A DNA stretch of 34,943 nucleotides from Candidatus Desulfaltia sp. GTDB taxonomy: Bacteria > Desulfobacterota > Desulfobacteria > Desulfobacterales > ETH-SRB1. The translations under genes and the position numbers were made by a program. Below are positions 7,635-16,703 of this stretch, one piece after another. Numbering within the stretch: position 1 is the stretch's first letter; the number at the start of each line of letters is the position of its first letter. The notes beneath the pieces were generated by a model, which was not told the DNA's origin, ran no database searches, and saw only the letters and a list, made by a program, of their open reading frames with translations. The stretch lies in assembly GCA_030656555.1 (NCBI GenBank), contig JAUSPN010000107.1, positions 1 to 34,943 on the forward strand. Reading direction: 5' to 3'.

Positions 7635-7899
7635 AAACTTTTTGTTCCCTCCGAGTAGCTTCTCTTGCACTGATTAAACGAACTTTATTTTTTCTTTCCG
7701 CATATGCAACAATCAGCAAACGGTTTTTCAGTGAAAGTCCAATGATAATATATCTGTGCTCATTATAGGAATGATCCGGATCATAGAAATCGACATAGAG
7801 TGGATCATCAAATACAGTTTTTGCTTCATCAAATGAGACTCCATGTTTCAAGAGATTGGATGCCGCTTTTTTTTTATCCCATTCTAATTTAATAAACAT
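7621..7899 (-). CDS. brnT: BrnT-family ribonuclease toxin
   Basis: The ATG at 7899 gives a 92-residue protein beginning MFIKLEWDKKKAASNLLKHGVSFDEA, the hallmark start of BrnT (W-D-x-x-K-x-x-x-N-x-x-K-H-G-V-x-F-x-E-A). The conserved end R-L-I-S-A-R-E-A-T-x-x-E is also present. BrnT is a RelE-fold mRNA-cleaving toxin. An upstream in-frame ATG at 7920 adds only seven residues outside the family consensus. With brnA it forms a complete module flanked by the two 55-bp direct repeats. Confidence 0.88.
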   Translation of the reverse strand: MFIKLEWDKKKAASNLLKHGVSFDEAKTVFDDPLYVDFYDPDHSYNEHRYIIIGLSLKNRLLIVAYAERKNKVRLISAREATRREQKVYEEG

Positions 7900-7954
7900 A
7901 ATTATAACACAAATCCACAATTCTAAACGTTCTTAAATTATCATTTATTATTCA

Positions 7955-8009
7955 GCCGAACTTTGATTTAGCGTGCCTAAAAACCCGATTTGTTTTCGAG
8001 TATTATTGC
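7955..8009. repeat. 55-bp direct repeat, copy 2
   Basis: This is the second copy of the repeat at 7014-7068 (48/55 identical, same orientation), located between brnT and iorA. Its outer heptamer reads GCCGAAC. Homology between copies ends exactly at the heptamer on one side and after ATTATTGC on the other. Confidence 0.7.
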
Positions 8010-8074
8010 ATAATATTCTGTATTTGTAAAGTTTCTCGCATTATTTAACCACAGCGTTTTCTTGCAGAAAAACC

Positions 8075-8104
8075 TTTACACGAAAAACGGTGCTGATATA
8101 TATA
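8075..8104 (+). promoter_or_regulatory. Candidate promoter of the redox cluster
   Basis: TTTACA (8075-8080) and TATATA (8099-8104) are separated by 18 bases, in an AT-rich stretch about 60 bases upstream of the iorA ATG. It is a sigma70-like match by eye only; no operator was recognised. Confidence 0.4.
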
Positions 8105-8164
8105 ATAATATTGAAAAAACTAAACTACTTTGCAATTTATTATTAAGAATTAAAAGGAAATACA

Positions 8165-10018
8165 ATGCATAAATTATTAACCGACCAGCCAGGCCAAAAA
8201 ATGCTGCTCCTTGGAAATGAAGCAATTGCCCGTGGAGCAATCGAGGCGGGTGTCGCTGTTGCGACAACATATCCAGGAACGCCGTCTTCCGAAATTTCAC
8301 TTAACCTTTTCCAGATGTCCAGGGAAAGCGATCTTTATTTTGAATACAGCGTCAATGAAAAGGTTGCCCTTGAAGTAGCGGCTGCTGCCGCAAATTCCGG
8401 GATTCGCAGCATGTGCGTAATGAAGCATGTAGGAATGAATGTGGCTGCAGATGCTCTCATGACCCTTGCTTACATCGGGGTAAAAGCGGGCCTGGTTATT
8501 ATTACGGCTGATGACCCGTTCATGTTTTCAAGCCAGAACGAACAGGACAACCGTTATTATGCCGTTATTTCAGGCCTTCCGCTTCTTGAACCATCCTCGG
8601 TTGAAGAGGCCGGAAAGATGTTTGCTTTTGCATTCGATCTTTCTGAAAAGCTTTGTGAACCGGTTATATTCAGAACAACTACCAGGCTCAACCATGCTAC
8701 TGAAGCCGTGAGTCTGGGTAAAATCAAAAAAGTAAAAACAAAAGGGGATTTTAAAAAAGATCCTTTTAATTATGTTACGGTTCCTGCTGTAGCGAGAAAG
8801 CTGCACGTCAAGCTGCTTGAAAATTATAAACATGCTGAAAAGATCTCTGAAACCAGCGCTTATAATTTTATAACAGGAAAAGGAAATCTTGGCGTTATAT
8901 GCAATGGCGTAAGCTACAACTATGTATATGATGCTGCAACAGACCTGGGCATGAGAGACAGGATTAAAATACTTCGCATAGGCTTTTCACATCCAATGCC
9001 TGCAAAACTGATAAAGGATTTCTTAAAAGGATGTAAAAAGGTTCTGATTGTAGAAGAAGGCGAGCCTTATATGGAAGAAAGCGTAAAGGCTTTCGCCCAG
9101 GAGGAAGGATTAACCCTGCCCATAACTGGCAAAAGCAAGGACCTTTTTTCACGTCTTTACGAGTTTAATCCCGGTCTTGTAAGGCGATGCATAGCAAGAT
9201 ATTTTGATGTTCCATATACTTTGCCAGATACTGTCGATCTTTCCAATATCCCGGAAATTCCCCAGCGGCCGCCTAATCTTTGCGCGGGTTGCTCACACAG
9301 AGCCACATATTATGCGGTTAAAAAGGCGGCAGAGGGCTTGGAAACCATATATCCGTCAGATATCGGATGTTATACTCTTGGCTTACTTCCCCCTCTTTCC
9401 ATGGCCGATTTTCTCATCTGCATGGGATCTTCTGTCGGGACCTCCTGCGGGTTTTCAAAAGCAACAGATAAAAAGGTCATTGCCTTTATAGGGGACTCAA
9501 CCTTCTTTCACTCAGGCATACCAGGGCTGATAAACGCTGTTTTCAATAACCACAATTTTACGCTGGTCATTCTCGATAATGGCACTACTGCCATGACAGG
9601 GCATCAGCCAAATCCCGGCGTTGATATGAAAAAATTAAATCTTGAAGGGTTCGGCCATGTCTCCATTGAAAATGTTGTCAGGGGAATCGGTGTGTCCCAC
9701 GTTACAGTCATCAGACCGTACAATATTAAAAAGAGTGTTGAAGCTGTAAAAAAAGCCCTTAATTATAAAGGGGTATCGGTCGTTATATCAAAACAGATGT
9801 GCACCCTTTATGCTAAGAGCCTGAAAATGCTCAAGGCCCTGCCGTTTTATATCAGCGATAAATGCAAAAATCACAGAAATTGCGTCAATGAACTCGCATG
9901 CCCGGCTTTTTATGTCCAGGGTGAAAAGGTTAAAATCGACCCTGACATGTGTGTCGGCTGCTCAATCTGCGCTCAGATCTGCCCGGAAAACGCAATTTTA
10001 CCGTTAAAAAACAAATAG
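8165..10018 (+). CDS. iorA: Indolepyruvate:ferredoxin oxidoreductase alpha subunit
   Basis: At 617 residues this has the normal IorA length. It catalyses thiamine-diphosphate-dependent oxidation of aryl pyruvates to aryl-acetyl-CoA with reduction of ferredoxin. The N-terminal pyrimidine-binding half has TYPGTPSSEIS (35-45). The C-terminal half has the PP-binding part with NLCAGCSH (371-378), GDST (443-446) and DNGTTAMTGHQ (471-481). The tail has one standard [4Fe-4S] motif CVGCSICAQICP (596-607), preceded by an altered one, C567-x2-H570-x2-C573-x5-C579-P, in which His stands at a usual Cys position. AAGGAAA precedes the ATG. No iorB follows, so its gamma-type partner must be elsewhere or be KorC. 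Confidence 0.93.
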   Translation: MHKLLTDQPGQKMLLLGNEAIARGAIEAGVAVATTYPGTPSSEISLNLFQMSRESDLYFEYSVNEKVALEVAAAAANSGIRSMCVMKHVGMNVAADALMTLAYIGVKAGLVIITADDPFMFSSQNEQDNRYYAVISGLPLLEPSSVEEAGKMFAFAFDLSEKLCEPVIFRTTTRLNHATEAVSLGKIKKVKTKGDFKKDPFNYVTVPAVARKLHVKLLENYKHAEKISETSAYNFITGKGNLGVICNGVSYNYVYDAATDLGMRDRIKILRIGFSHPMPAKLIKDFLKGCKKVLIVEEGEPYMEESVKAFAQEEGLTLPITGKSKDLFSRLYEFNPGLVRRCIARYFDVPYTLPDTVDLSNIPEIPQRPPNLCAGCSHRATYYAVKKAAEGLETIYPSDIGCYTLGLLPPLSMADFLICMGSSVGTSCGFSKATDKKVIAFIGDSTFFHSGIPGLINAVFNNHNFTLVILDNGTTAMTGHQPNPGVDMKKLNLEGFGHVSIENVVRGIGVSHVTVIRPYNIKKSVEAVKKALNYKGVSVVISKQMCTLYAKSLKMLKALPFYISDKCKNHRNCVNELACPAFYVQGEKVKIDPDMCVGCSICAQICPENAILPLKNK

Positions 10019-10206
10019 AAGAAGCCAGTCATTTTCACCACAGAGTACGCAGAGATCATAGATTAAATTAATCACGCATCTTCTCAAGGCGTACTCCTCA
10101 AAATCTGTTTTAGTTGCCAAACGATTTCTTCGAGCGAAACCTCAAGATACCCCTAAAAAAGTGAAGGAGTATCATCAATTTGATTAAAACACCGCAAATA
10201 TTATTA

Positions 10207-10234
10207 TTGACAAACTTATTGATAATTATATATT
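10207..10234 (+). promoter_or_regulatory. Candidate promoter of the kor genes
   Basis: TTGACA (10207-10212) and TATATT (10229-10234) are 16 bases apart in a very AT-rich gap, 55 bases before the ferredoxin ATG. This suggests the ferredoxin-korABC unit has its own start besides read-through from iorA. Confidence 0.55.
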
Positions 10235-10289
10235 TATCAAAATTTTTGATTAATAATACTAATTATTTTTTTACTTGGGGAAAGCCCAT

Positions 10290-10604
10290 ATGAAATTCTG
10301 GCGGGTTCCACTTGATGCGGACGAAATACATGTCTCTAAGGGCATAGTATATATTCTTGAAGATCGATGTAAGGGATGTGGTTACTGTATTGAATTTTGT
10401 CCACAGCAGGTTCTGGAATTTTCTTCACAGTTCAATAAAAAGGGATATCATCTTCCATCTGTCAAAAAGCCGGACGACTGTTTGAATTGCCATTACTGTG
10501 AAATAATTTGCCCTGAATTTGCGATATATTCGGTTAAGGTTACTTGTGAACCTGCTGATAATACAGAGGGTCTGGAAATAATCACGACAACACGAAAAAA
10601 TTAG
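10290..10604 (+). CDS. 2[4Fe-4S] ferredoxin subunit of 2-oxoacid:ferredoxin oxidoreductase (KorD-like)
   Basis: This 104-residue protein carries two cluster motifs, CKGCGYCIEFCP and CLNCHYCEIICP, and a short acidic N-terminus. It is the delta-type ferredoxin subunit that passes electrons out of KorABC. The frame is open from a TTG at 10275, but the ATG at 10290 has GGGGA eight bases upstream and is preferred. The gene stops 23 bases before korA and is probably co-transcribed with it. Confidence 0.85.
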   Translation: MKFWRVPLDADEIHVSKGIVYILEDRCKGCGYCIEFCPQQVLEFSSQFNKKGYHLPSVKKPDDCLNCHYCEIICPEFAIYSVKVTCEPADNTEGLEIITTTRKN

Positions 10605-10627
10605 AGAATTAAGAACTCAAAATTATA

Positions 10628-11773
10628 ATGAAACCAGCGATAAATACAGGTGAATATTTTATTACGGGTGACGTTGCCTGTGCTGAAGGGGCTCTGGCAG
10701 CAGGATGCCGTTTTTTCGGGGGATATCCCATAACTCCTGCTACTGAGATTGCCGAACATCTTTCTGTTAGACTTCCGAAAGTCGGGGGCACCTTTATACA
10801 GATGGAAGATGAAATTGCGGCCATGGCTGCTGTGCTTGGGGCTTCATGGGGCGGCGTAAAAAGCATGACAGCCACTTCCGGTCCAGGTTTCAGCCTTATG
10901 ATGGAAAACATCGGGCTGGGAATCTGTACTGAAACCCCCTGCGTAGTTGTAAATGTGCAGCGGGTCGGCCCATCCACCGGACTTCCAACTCAGGGGGCCC
11001 AAGGCGACATGATGCAGGCAAGATGGGGTTCGCATGGGCACTACGAGATTATCGCGCTCGCGCCTTTCTCTCCACAGGAGCTTTTTTATCAGACAATTCA
11101 TGCTTTTAACCTTAGCGAGACATATCGTTTGCCTGTGCTCATAATGACCGATGAAATGGTAGGGCATATGAGTGAAAAGGTGATAATTCCTGATGCAAAA
11201 AAGATTAAGACCGTATCCCGCTGCAAACCAAAAGGGAGAAAAAACCGCTTTAAACTCTATGAGCCTGGGCCAAACCTGGTTGCTCCCATGCCCGCCGCAG
11301 GAGAGGGTTATAATATACATGTGACAGGCCTTACACATGATACAAGAGGCTATCCAGACATGACGGTGGAAACTCATAAGCAGATGATGGATCGACTGAT
11401 CGGAAAAATTCGCGGTAATTTAAATGATATTATACAAACCGAAAGCTATCGTCTGGATGATGCGGAAATAGCCATTGTTTCTTACGGCATTTCTGCAAGA
11501 ACCAGCTCAGCCGCTGTTGATGAAGCCAGAAAACGGGGAATCAAGGCAGGACTTTTGCGTTTGATTACAGTATGGCCTTTCCCCGAAGACAAGATCAGGG
11601 AACTGGCCAACAGGGTAAAGGGTTTCGTGACGGTTGAAATTAATCTGGGCCAGATCCATCTGGAGGTTCAGCGATGCATTGGCGGAAAGGTGCCTGCCTT
11701 TTTAGTAGGAGATGCCGGAGGAGCGGTCATTCCCCCTGACAGGGTTCTTGAAGTGTTGAAGGAGGCGTTTTGA
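10628..11773 (+). CDS. korA: 2-oxoacid:ferredoxin oxidoreductase alpha subunit
   Basis: The protein has 381 residues, the usual KorA length. It opens with a GDVACAEGALAAGCRFFGGYPITPATEI region typical of the alpha subunit of 2-oxoglutarate/2-oxoacid ferredoxin oxidoreductases. QMEDEIAAMAAVLGASW, ATSGPGFSLM and NVQRVGPSTGLPTQ follow, then the transketolase C-terminal-like domain. Together with KorB it oxidises a 2-oxoacid to acyl-CoA; the substrate (2-oxoglutarate or a branched acid) cannot be fixed by eye. Its TGA overlaps the TTG start of korB, so the two are coupled. Confidence 0.92.
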   Translation: MKPAINTGEYFITGDVACAEGALAAGCRFFGGYPITPATEIAEHLSVRLPKVGGTFIQMEDEIAAMAAVLGASWGGVKSMTATSGPGFSLMMENIGLGICTETPCVVVNVQRVGPSTGLPTQGAQGDMMQARWGSHGHYEIIALAPFSPQELFYQTIHAFNLSETYRLPVLIMTDEMVGHMSEKVIIPDAKKIKTVSRCKPKGRKNRFKLYEPGPNLVAPMPAAGEGYNIHVTGLTHDTRGYPDMTVETHKQMMDRLIGKIRGNLNDIIQTESYRLDDAEIAIVSYGISARTSSAAVDEARKRGIKAGLLRLITVWPFPEDKIRELANRVKGFVTVEINLGQIHLEVQRCIGGKVPAFLVGDAGGAVIPPDRVLEVLKEAF

Positions 11774-12603
11774 AACCTGGTCATCCACCCGGTCATCCAT
11801 TGGAGGATTTATTGCGAACAGATCGCATTCCGTCTATCTGGTGCCCTGGATGCGGAATCGGAACGGCCTTTTCTTCCTGTTTAACAGCAATAAAAGAAAG
11901 CAAAATTGATCCAAAAAAAGTCGTGATGGTATCCGGGATCGGTTGTTCAGGACGTGCCGCCGGTTACGTCAAACTTGATTCCTTTCATACCACTCATGGA
12001 AGGGCGATCCCTTTTGCAACAGGCTTAAAGCTGGCCAGACCTGATCTTACGGTAATTGTATTCAGCGGAGACGGAGATCTTTTTGCCATAGGCGGGAATC
12101 ATTTTATTCATGCGGCGCGGCGCAATATAGATATAACCGTTGTCTGTGTGAATAATTTTAATTACGGCATGACCGGAGGCCAGGCTGCTGCAACCACCCC
12201 CAGTATGGCAAAAACCCCGACGACACCCTACGGCAACCCTGAAACTCCTTTTAATTTACCTTTAATGGCATACGCCTCAGGAGCGGTATATGTGGCCAGA
12301 TGGACTATACTCCACTCGCGTGACTTAACGGAATCAATTAACGAATCGCTTACAAAAACAGGATTTTCCTTTATCGAGGTTCTTTCTCCCTGTCCGGTTA
12401 ATTATGGACGACGCAACAAAGAAAAACCGCTCGACACATTAAAGATATATAAGGATAGAACCATAATAAAAAACAAAGCGCATCCAACACAAGTTGATCT
12501 TGACTATGAAAAGGGGATCATACTCGGTAAGTTTGTTGATGTTGATCGTCCTACATTCGGAGAGAGCTACGCAAAGATCTGCAGGCAGGATAAGCCTGAA
12601 TAG
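11770..12603 (+). CDS. korB: 2-oxoacid:ferredoxin oxidoreductase beta subunit (TPP-binding)
   Basis: The 277-residue protein carries the thiamine-diphosphate site: WCPGCGIGTAFSS near the N-terminus, SGIGCSGRAAGY, HTTHGRAIPFATG, then SGDGDLFAIGGNHFIHA followed by NNFNYGMTGGQ. The start is a TTG with GGAGG five bases upstream, overlapping the korA stop. That start codon is unusual, but no better ATG lies near. It is the catalytic partner of KorA and KorC. Confidence 0.93.
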   Translation: MKPGHPPGHPLEDLLRTDRIPSIWCPGCGIGTAFSSCLTAIKESKIDPKKVVMVSGIGCSGRAAGYVKLDSFHTTHGRAIPFATGLKLARPDLTVIVFSGDGDLFAIGGNHFIHAARRNIDITVVCVNNFNYGMTGGQAAATTPSMAKTPTTPYGNPETPFNLPLMAYASGAVYVARWTILHSRDLTESINESLTKTGFSFIEVLSPCPVNYGRRNKEKPLDTLKIYKDRTIIKNKAHPTQVDLDYEKGIILGKFVDVDRPTFGESYAKICRQDKPE

Positions 12604-12616
12604 CTAATATAAAACC

Positions 12617-13210
12617 ATGACTGCTAAACAAAAACAGAACAAGGAAATCATCATTACAGGGTTCGGTGGCCAGGGTATTATCATGGCCGGTCGTATATTA
12701 GGGAGATCTGCAGCCTTGGGAGACCGGAAAGAAAGCGTATTTACACAGTCTTATGGGCCGGAATCACGCGGAGGCGCCTGCAGCGCTCAAGTTGTAATCT
12801 CGGAAGAACCTATCCTCTACCCTTATGTAAGGCATCCTGACATCCTTATATGCATGTCTCAGGCTGGATACGAAAAATTTATCGTGCAGATGACGAATGA
12901 AACTATTTTGCTTATTGACCAGGATCTTGTGCGTCCGACTTTGAATAAATGCGATTCTTTTTCCATACCTGCCACACGCATGGCCGAGGAACTGGGGCGA
13001 AAGATGATGGCAAACATCATTATGCTCGGTTTTTGCACTGCCGTAACAAAGGTTGTCTCCCTAAATGCGGCTCTTGATAGTGTCGCGTCCTCTGTGCCAA
13101 GGGGTACGGAAGAGACAAATATCGGGGCATTTAAAAAAGGCTTTGATTATGGTCTGGCAATTCTTAAGGGGCGCGACAAGAAGGCTGTGGGCAGGACAGG
13201 AGCGGTTTAA
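12617..13210 (+). CDS. korC: 2-oxoacid:ferredoxin oxidoreductase gamma subunit
   Basis: This 197-residue gamma subunit has the family opening ITGFGGQGIIMAGRILGRSAAL and the SYGPESRGGACSAQVVIS segment. The latter is the KorC/PorG form, not the IorB form. It is bound to KorAB and completes the enzyme. Because IorB belongs to the same superfamily and none is present here, this subunit could conceivably also serve IorA; that is speculation. The stop overlaps the ATG of the next gene (TAATG). Confidence 0.92.
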   Translation: MTAKQKQNKEIIITGFGGQGIIMAGRILGRSAALGDRKESVFTQSYGPESRGGACSAQVVISEEPILYPYVRHPDILICMSQAGYEKFIVQMTNETILLIDQDLVRPTLNKCDSFSIPATRMAEELGRKMMANIIMLGFCTAVTKVVSLNAALDSVASSVPRGTEETNIGAFKKGFDYGLAILKGRDKKAVGRTGAV

Positions 13211-16200
13211 TGAAACACGCAAAAGACAGGCTTCGCAGGGTTATCGTTATAGGCGCCACACCAGCCGGAATAGCCGCTACCAACAAACTTGGCGAGCTTG
13301 GCATTCCGGTTACCCTTGTTGATTCCGATTGTGATCTTGATTTAAAACTTTCCTGTGATGAATATAAACTGAAATCAGGTGTTCCTTTCAATCATGCCCA
13401 CAGGCCCGGACTGATAAGAATTTTGAGAAATCCGGGCATTCGAACTGTTTTGCCTGTTGAAATAACCTATATAAAGCACAGCCCCCAGGGCTTTCGCTTA
13501 CGCATGAATCGATTACAAACCTTTGTGGATCAGGATCAATGCATATTATGCGGCCGCTGCGTAGATATTTGCCCGGTTTCAGATCCTGGAGAGGAAAAAG
13601 CAATCGGTTTTAACAGCAGGCGCAGCCTTCCGGGCAGCGCGGTTATCGATAAAAGACAACAACCACTTTGCAGGGAAAACTGTCCGCTTGGAGTTAATGT
13701 CCAGGGATATGTTGCTCTTGCAAAGGCAGGCAGGTTCTCGGATGCTTTGAATCTCATCAGGGAAGATAATATCCTGCCCGGGATCTGCGGACGAATTTGC
13801 ACACACCCTTGCGAGAAGGCATGCAGAAGAGGCGATATAGATGATCCGATTGCAATAAAGGATATAAAAAGATTTTTAGCAGACTATGAGCTGTTACATA
13901 AAGCAAAGACAAAACAAGGACTTGAGCCTTCCATAAAACAAAAAAAATCTGACTCAATCGCCATTATCGGTTCCGGACCCGCCGGTCTGTCTGCTGCCGC
14001 CGATCTTGCGAGGCATGGTTACCGGGTAACAATTTTTGAAAAGGAAAAGATGGCGGGCGGTCTGCTTAGATACGGAATCGGTCCTCATCGTCTTCCCAGA
14101 GACATCCTCGACATTGAAATAGCATATATTGAGAAGCTTGGGGTAAAATTCATAACATCCGCCTTAATTGATTTAGACAGCGATCTTGACGGCCTTAAAA
14201 AGGACTTTGACGCTGTTATCGTGGCCACAGGAACATGGTCTGACCGTATGCTTGGCATTCCCGGGGAAACACTTGAAGGTGTTGAAGGGTGTATATCCTT
14301 TCTTAAAAAAGTCTATTCCAACGAAATAGATGAGCTGAAAAAAAATGTAGCGGTGATCGGAGATGGAAATGCCGCATTTGACCTGGCCAGAACACTTATA
14401 CGTATTGGAGCCAAAGTCACAATATTATCATGGTTTCCCAGGAACTTAATTCCAGCAGATACGGAAGAGATAAAAACAGCGGAAGAAGAGGGTGTTGTTA
14501 TAAAGGACAGCCTTCAGGTTACCGCCTTTATAGAAAAAAACAACAGGCTGAATAAATTACGTTGCGTCCCAACCAAACCAGGGGAACCTGATAAACAAGG
14601 AATCCCCTGGCCTGTCATGATCCCGGAAAGCAAGCCTTTTGAACTTGAATTTGAGAGAGCTTTTGTTGCAACCGGTCAGGTTGGTGTATTTAAGGGTAGC
14701 AAAAGCAAAGGTGGCTGCGATATCACCGGTCGTGGCTATATCAACGTTGATAAATCGTTTAGCACAAACATCTCCAATGTATATGCGGCCGGAGATGCGG
14801 TTTCAGGTCCTTCGTCCGTAGTTCAGGCTATGGCAACCGGCAGAAAGGTTGCCTTAACGGTTCACAGAAGCCTTTCGGGTAATCAGCATGAAGGCAACAG
14901 TGTATTAAGACCCCTAAACAGAGATTTCCCGGCAATTCCGAAAGATCTTGCCGTGCTGTCACGGCCTGAGATGCCGCACATGCAAGCGGATGACCGCAGG
15001 GATAATTTTGGGGAAGTTGCATTGGGATATAGTGAATCGCAGGTTGTTTTTGAAGCCCGGCGATGTCTGCAGTGCGGCGTATGTTCCCAGTGCCTTCAGT
15101 GTGTTGACGCCTGCGGCTCAATCAACGCAGTGAATCATGGATGTCTTCCGGAAGACATTATTGAAAACGCGGGCGTTATAATTATAGCTGATCCATCTAT
15201 GGCCACCGGCATTAAAGGAGAAGATGTAATAAGAGCATATGGCCCAAAGAATGCCAAGACGGATATATACGCCATGATGCTGCGGGGCTATGCAGCAGCT
15301 GGACAGGCTATGATTCTGCTCGGTGGAAGCTCGCAACAGTTAAAAGGGTATGGTCTTTCTTTTTATCCTCCTGACCAGGGTCTTTCTTCCGATATCCGTA
15401 TTGGAATATTTGTTTGCAAATGCAATGATTCTCTTGGGTGGCTTGAAGGGATGAATGAATATATCAATGAATTAAGATCCCGTGAGGATGTTGTCCATGC
15501 TGAAGCCACAAGCTCTGCATGTATACCTGAAGGCTCGTCGGAACTTATAAGAACGATTCGCACAAAAGGTATTACGCGTATAGTTCTTGCATCCTGCGTA
15601 TGCTGCCCGTTGAATTTTGTATGCAGTGCATGCACCGACCAGAGAAGCAGACTAAAATATGCTCTATTTACAGGGACTGGGATAAGCCGGTCAATGGTCG
15701 AAGCTTGTAATTTGAGGGGAGAAGTTCTTAGACTTGTGGCAAATAATCCTTCACTGGCTTTAAGCAGGTTCAGAGGGCTGATAGATCGCTCTATTGAACG
15801 GACGAGAAGATTAAAGCCTTTGCCGGCGCTTGTTAGAAACTATAATTTCACAACTGCGGTGATCGGGGAGTCTGAACCGTCTGTGAGCAGCGCTTTTGCC
15901 CTTGCTGAAGCCGGGCTCGAGGTTTTTTTGTTTGGGACTTCTAAAAAACCGCTTAGTGAAACGCTGAACCATCCAAACATTCACAGTTTTGAGGGATCTT
16001 CGGTAAAATGGTTCAGCGGCACACTCGGAAATTTTCAGGTTTTTATAGATACGGGCGGTTTCCAGCAGGCCATACGTGTGGGCTCTGTGATACTTGGTGA
16101 AAAATCAAGGAAAAAAATTCAACATATACACCAGGAAGGATTGCCGAGCCGGATTGTTGCATCATCTTTGCAAAAAAGGGGTGTTTCCGGGATACCATTC

Positions 16201-16581
16201 TTTTATCCGGGAGTAACCTCTATTTCAGGACTTTTTCTTGCCGATCCTTCCGGCATTAATGTTTCTAAAAGACAAAAAGGGGCTGCCGCCGCAGTTCAGG
16301 CGGCGGCTATTATGCCGCGCGGACCGAGGCAGAGCAAGGGGTTTACTGTAGTAGTGGATGAAAGGTCCTGCCGTGGTTGCGGACGCTGCAATAGAGTTTG
16401 TCCTTATCACGCCATTAGCTTATACAAAAACAAAATTGATGGATGGTATGCATCGGTGGATGAAGTGCTGTGCAAGGGGTGCGGAAACTGTATCTCGGTA
16501 TGTCCGACAAATGCCGCCGACAGTCCATACAGAAACCAGGCTTATCTTGAATGGACACTTAAGGAATTAATGACTAACTAA
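13210..16581 (+). CDS. Giant multidomain flavin/Fe-S oxidoreductase (GltD-like plus HdrA-like)
   Basis: The 1123 residues run in order: a degenerate Rossmann region with GATPAG (15-20); one [4Fe-4S] motif CILCGRCVDICP (111-122); a GltD/NfnB-like module with its cysteines at 154-205, the FAD site GSGPAG (254-259), the NAD(P) site GDGNAA (384-389) and the AAGDA segment (526-530); a Cys-rich stretch (619-635); an HdrA-like part beginning IGIFVCKCND (731-740) with CVCC-x5-CSAC (796-808); and two C-terminal clusters (1054-1064, 1088-1098). It probably links NAD(P)H with ferredoxin or the Hdr proteins encoded next to it. AGGAG lies before the ATG, which overlaps the korC stop. The exact reaction is unknown. 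Confidence 0.8.
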   Translation: MKHAKDRLRRVIVIGATPAGIAATNKLGELGIPVTLVDSDCDLDLKLSCDEYKLKSGVPFNHAHRPGLIRILRNPGIRTVLPVEITYIKHSPQGFRLRMNRLQTFVDQDQCILCGRCVDICPVSDPGEEKAIGFNSRRSLPGSAVIDKRQQPLCRENCPLGVNVQGYVALAKAGRFSDALNLIREDNILPGICGRICTHPCEKACRRGDIDDPIAIKDIKRFLADYELLHKAKTKQGLEPSIKQKKSDSIAIIGSGPAGLSAAADLARHGYRVTIFEKEKMAGGLLRYGIGPHRLPRDILDIEIAYIEKLGVKFITSALIDLDSDLDGLKKDFDAVIVATGTWSDRMLGIPGETLEGVEGCISFLKKVYSNEIDELKKNVAVIGDGNAAFDLARTLIRIGAKVTILSWFPRNLIPADTEEIKTAEEEGVVIKDSLQVTAFIEKNNRLNKLRCVPTKPGEPDKQGIPWPVMIPESKPFELEFERAFVATGQVGVFKGSKSKGGCDITGRGYINVDKSFSTNISNVYAAGDAVSGPSSVVQAMATGRKVALTVHRSLSGNQHEGNSVLRPLNRDFPAIPKDLAVLSRPEMPHMQADDRRDNFGEVALGYSESQVVFEARRCLQCGVCSQCLQCVDACGSINAVNHGCLPEDIIENAGVIIIADPSMATGIKGEDVIRAYGPKNAKTDIYAMMLRGYAAAGQAMILLGGSSQQLKGYGLSFYPPDQGLSSDIRIGIFVCKCNDSLGWLEGMNEYINELRSREDVVHAEATSSACIPEGSSELIRTIRTKGITRIVLASCVCCPLNFVCSACTDQRSRLKYALFTGTGISRSMVEACNLRGEVLRLVANNPSLALSRFRGLIDRSIERTRRLKPLPALVRNYNFTTAVIGESEPSVSSAFALAEAGLEVFLFGTSKKPLSETLNHPNIHSFEGSSVKWFSGTLGNFQVFIDTGGFQQAIRVGSVILGEKSRKKIQHIHQEGLPSRIVASSLQKRGVSGIPFFYPGVTSISGLFLADPSGINVSKRQKGAAAAVQAAAIMPRGPRQSKGFTVVVDERSCRGCGRCNRVCPYHAISLYKNKIDGWYASVDEVLCKGCGNCISVCPTNAADSPYRNQAYLEWTLKELMTN

Positions 16582-16703
16582 CTCCTAAAGAAAGAACAGG
16601 ATATTTTTACCACGGAGCACACAGAGATCACAGAGAATCTCTTCTTTTTTATAGAAAATCTCAGTGTGCTCTGTGAACTCAGTGGTAAGATTTTTTTGCA
16701 ATT
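16582..16703. repeat. Palindromic ACCAC-type intergenic repeat
   Basis: The gap between two redox genes is largely an imperfect inverted repeat. TTACCAC (16607-16613) and following GAG/CACAGAG words pair with CTCTGTG and GTGGTAA (16682-16688). The same word family (ccacagag, cacagaga) recurs near 10035. It is a dispersed non-coding repeat; a role in transcription is not shown. Confidence 0.6.

Noticed and set aside
10609-10977. Minus-strand frame opposite korA
   Set aside because: It lies entirely antisense to a clear korA and has no independent evidence.
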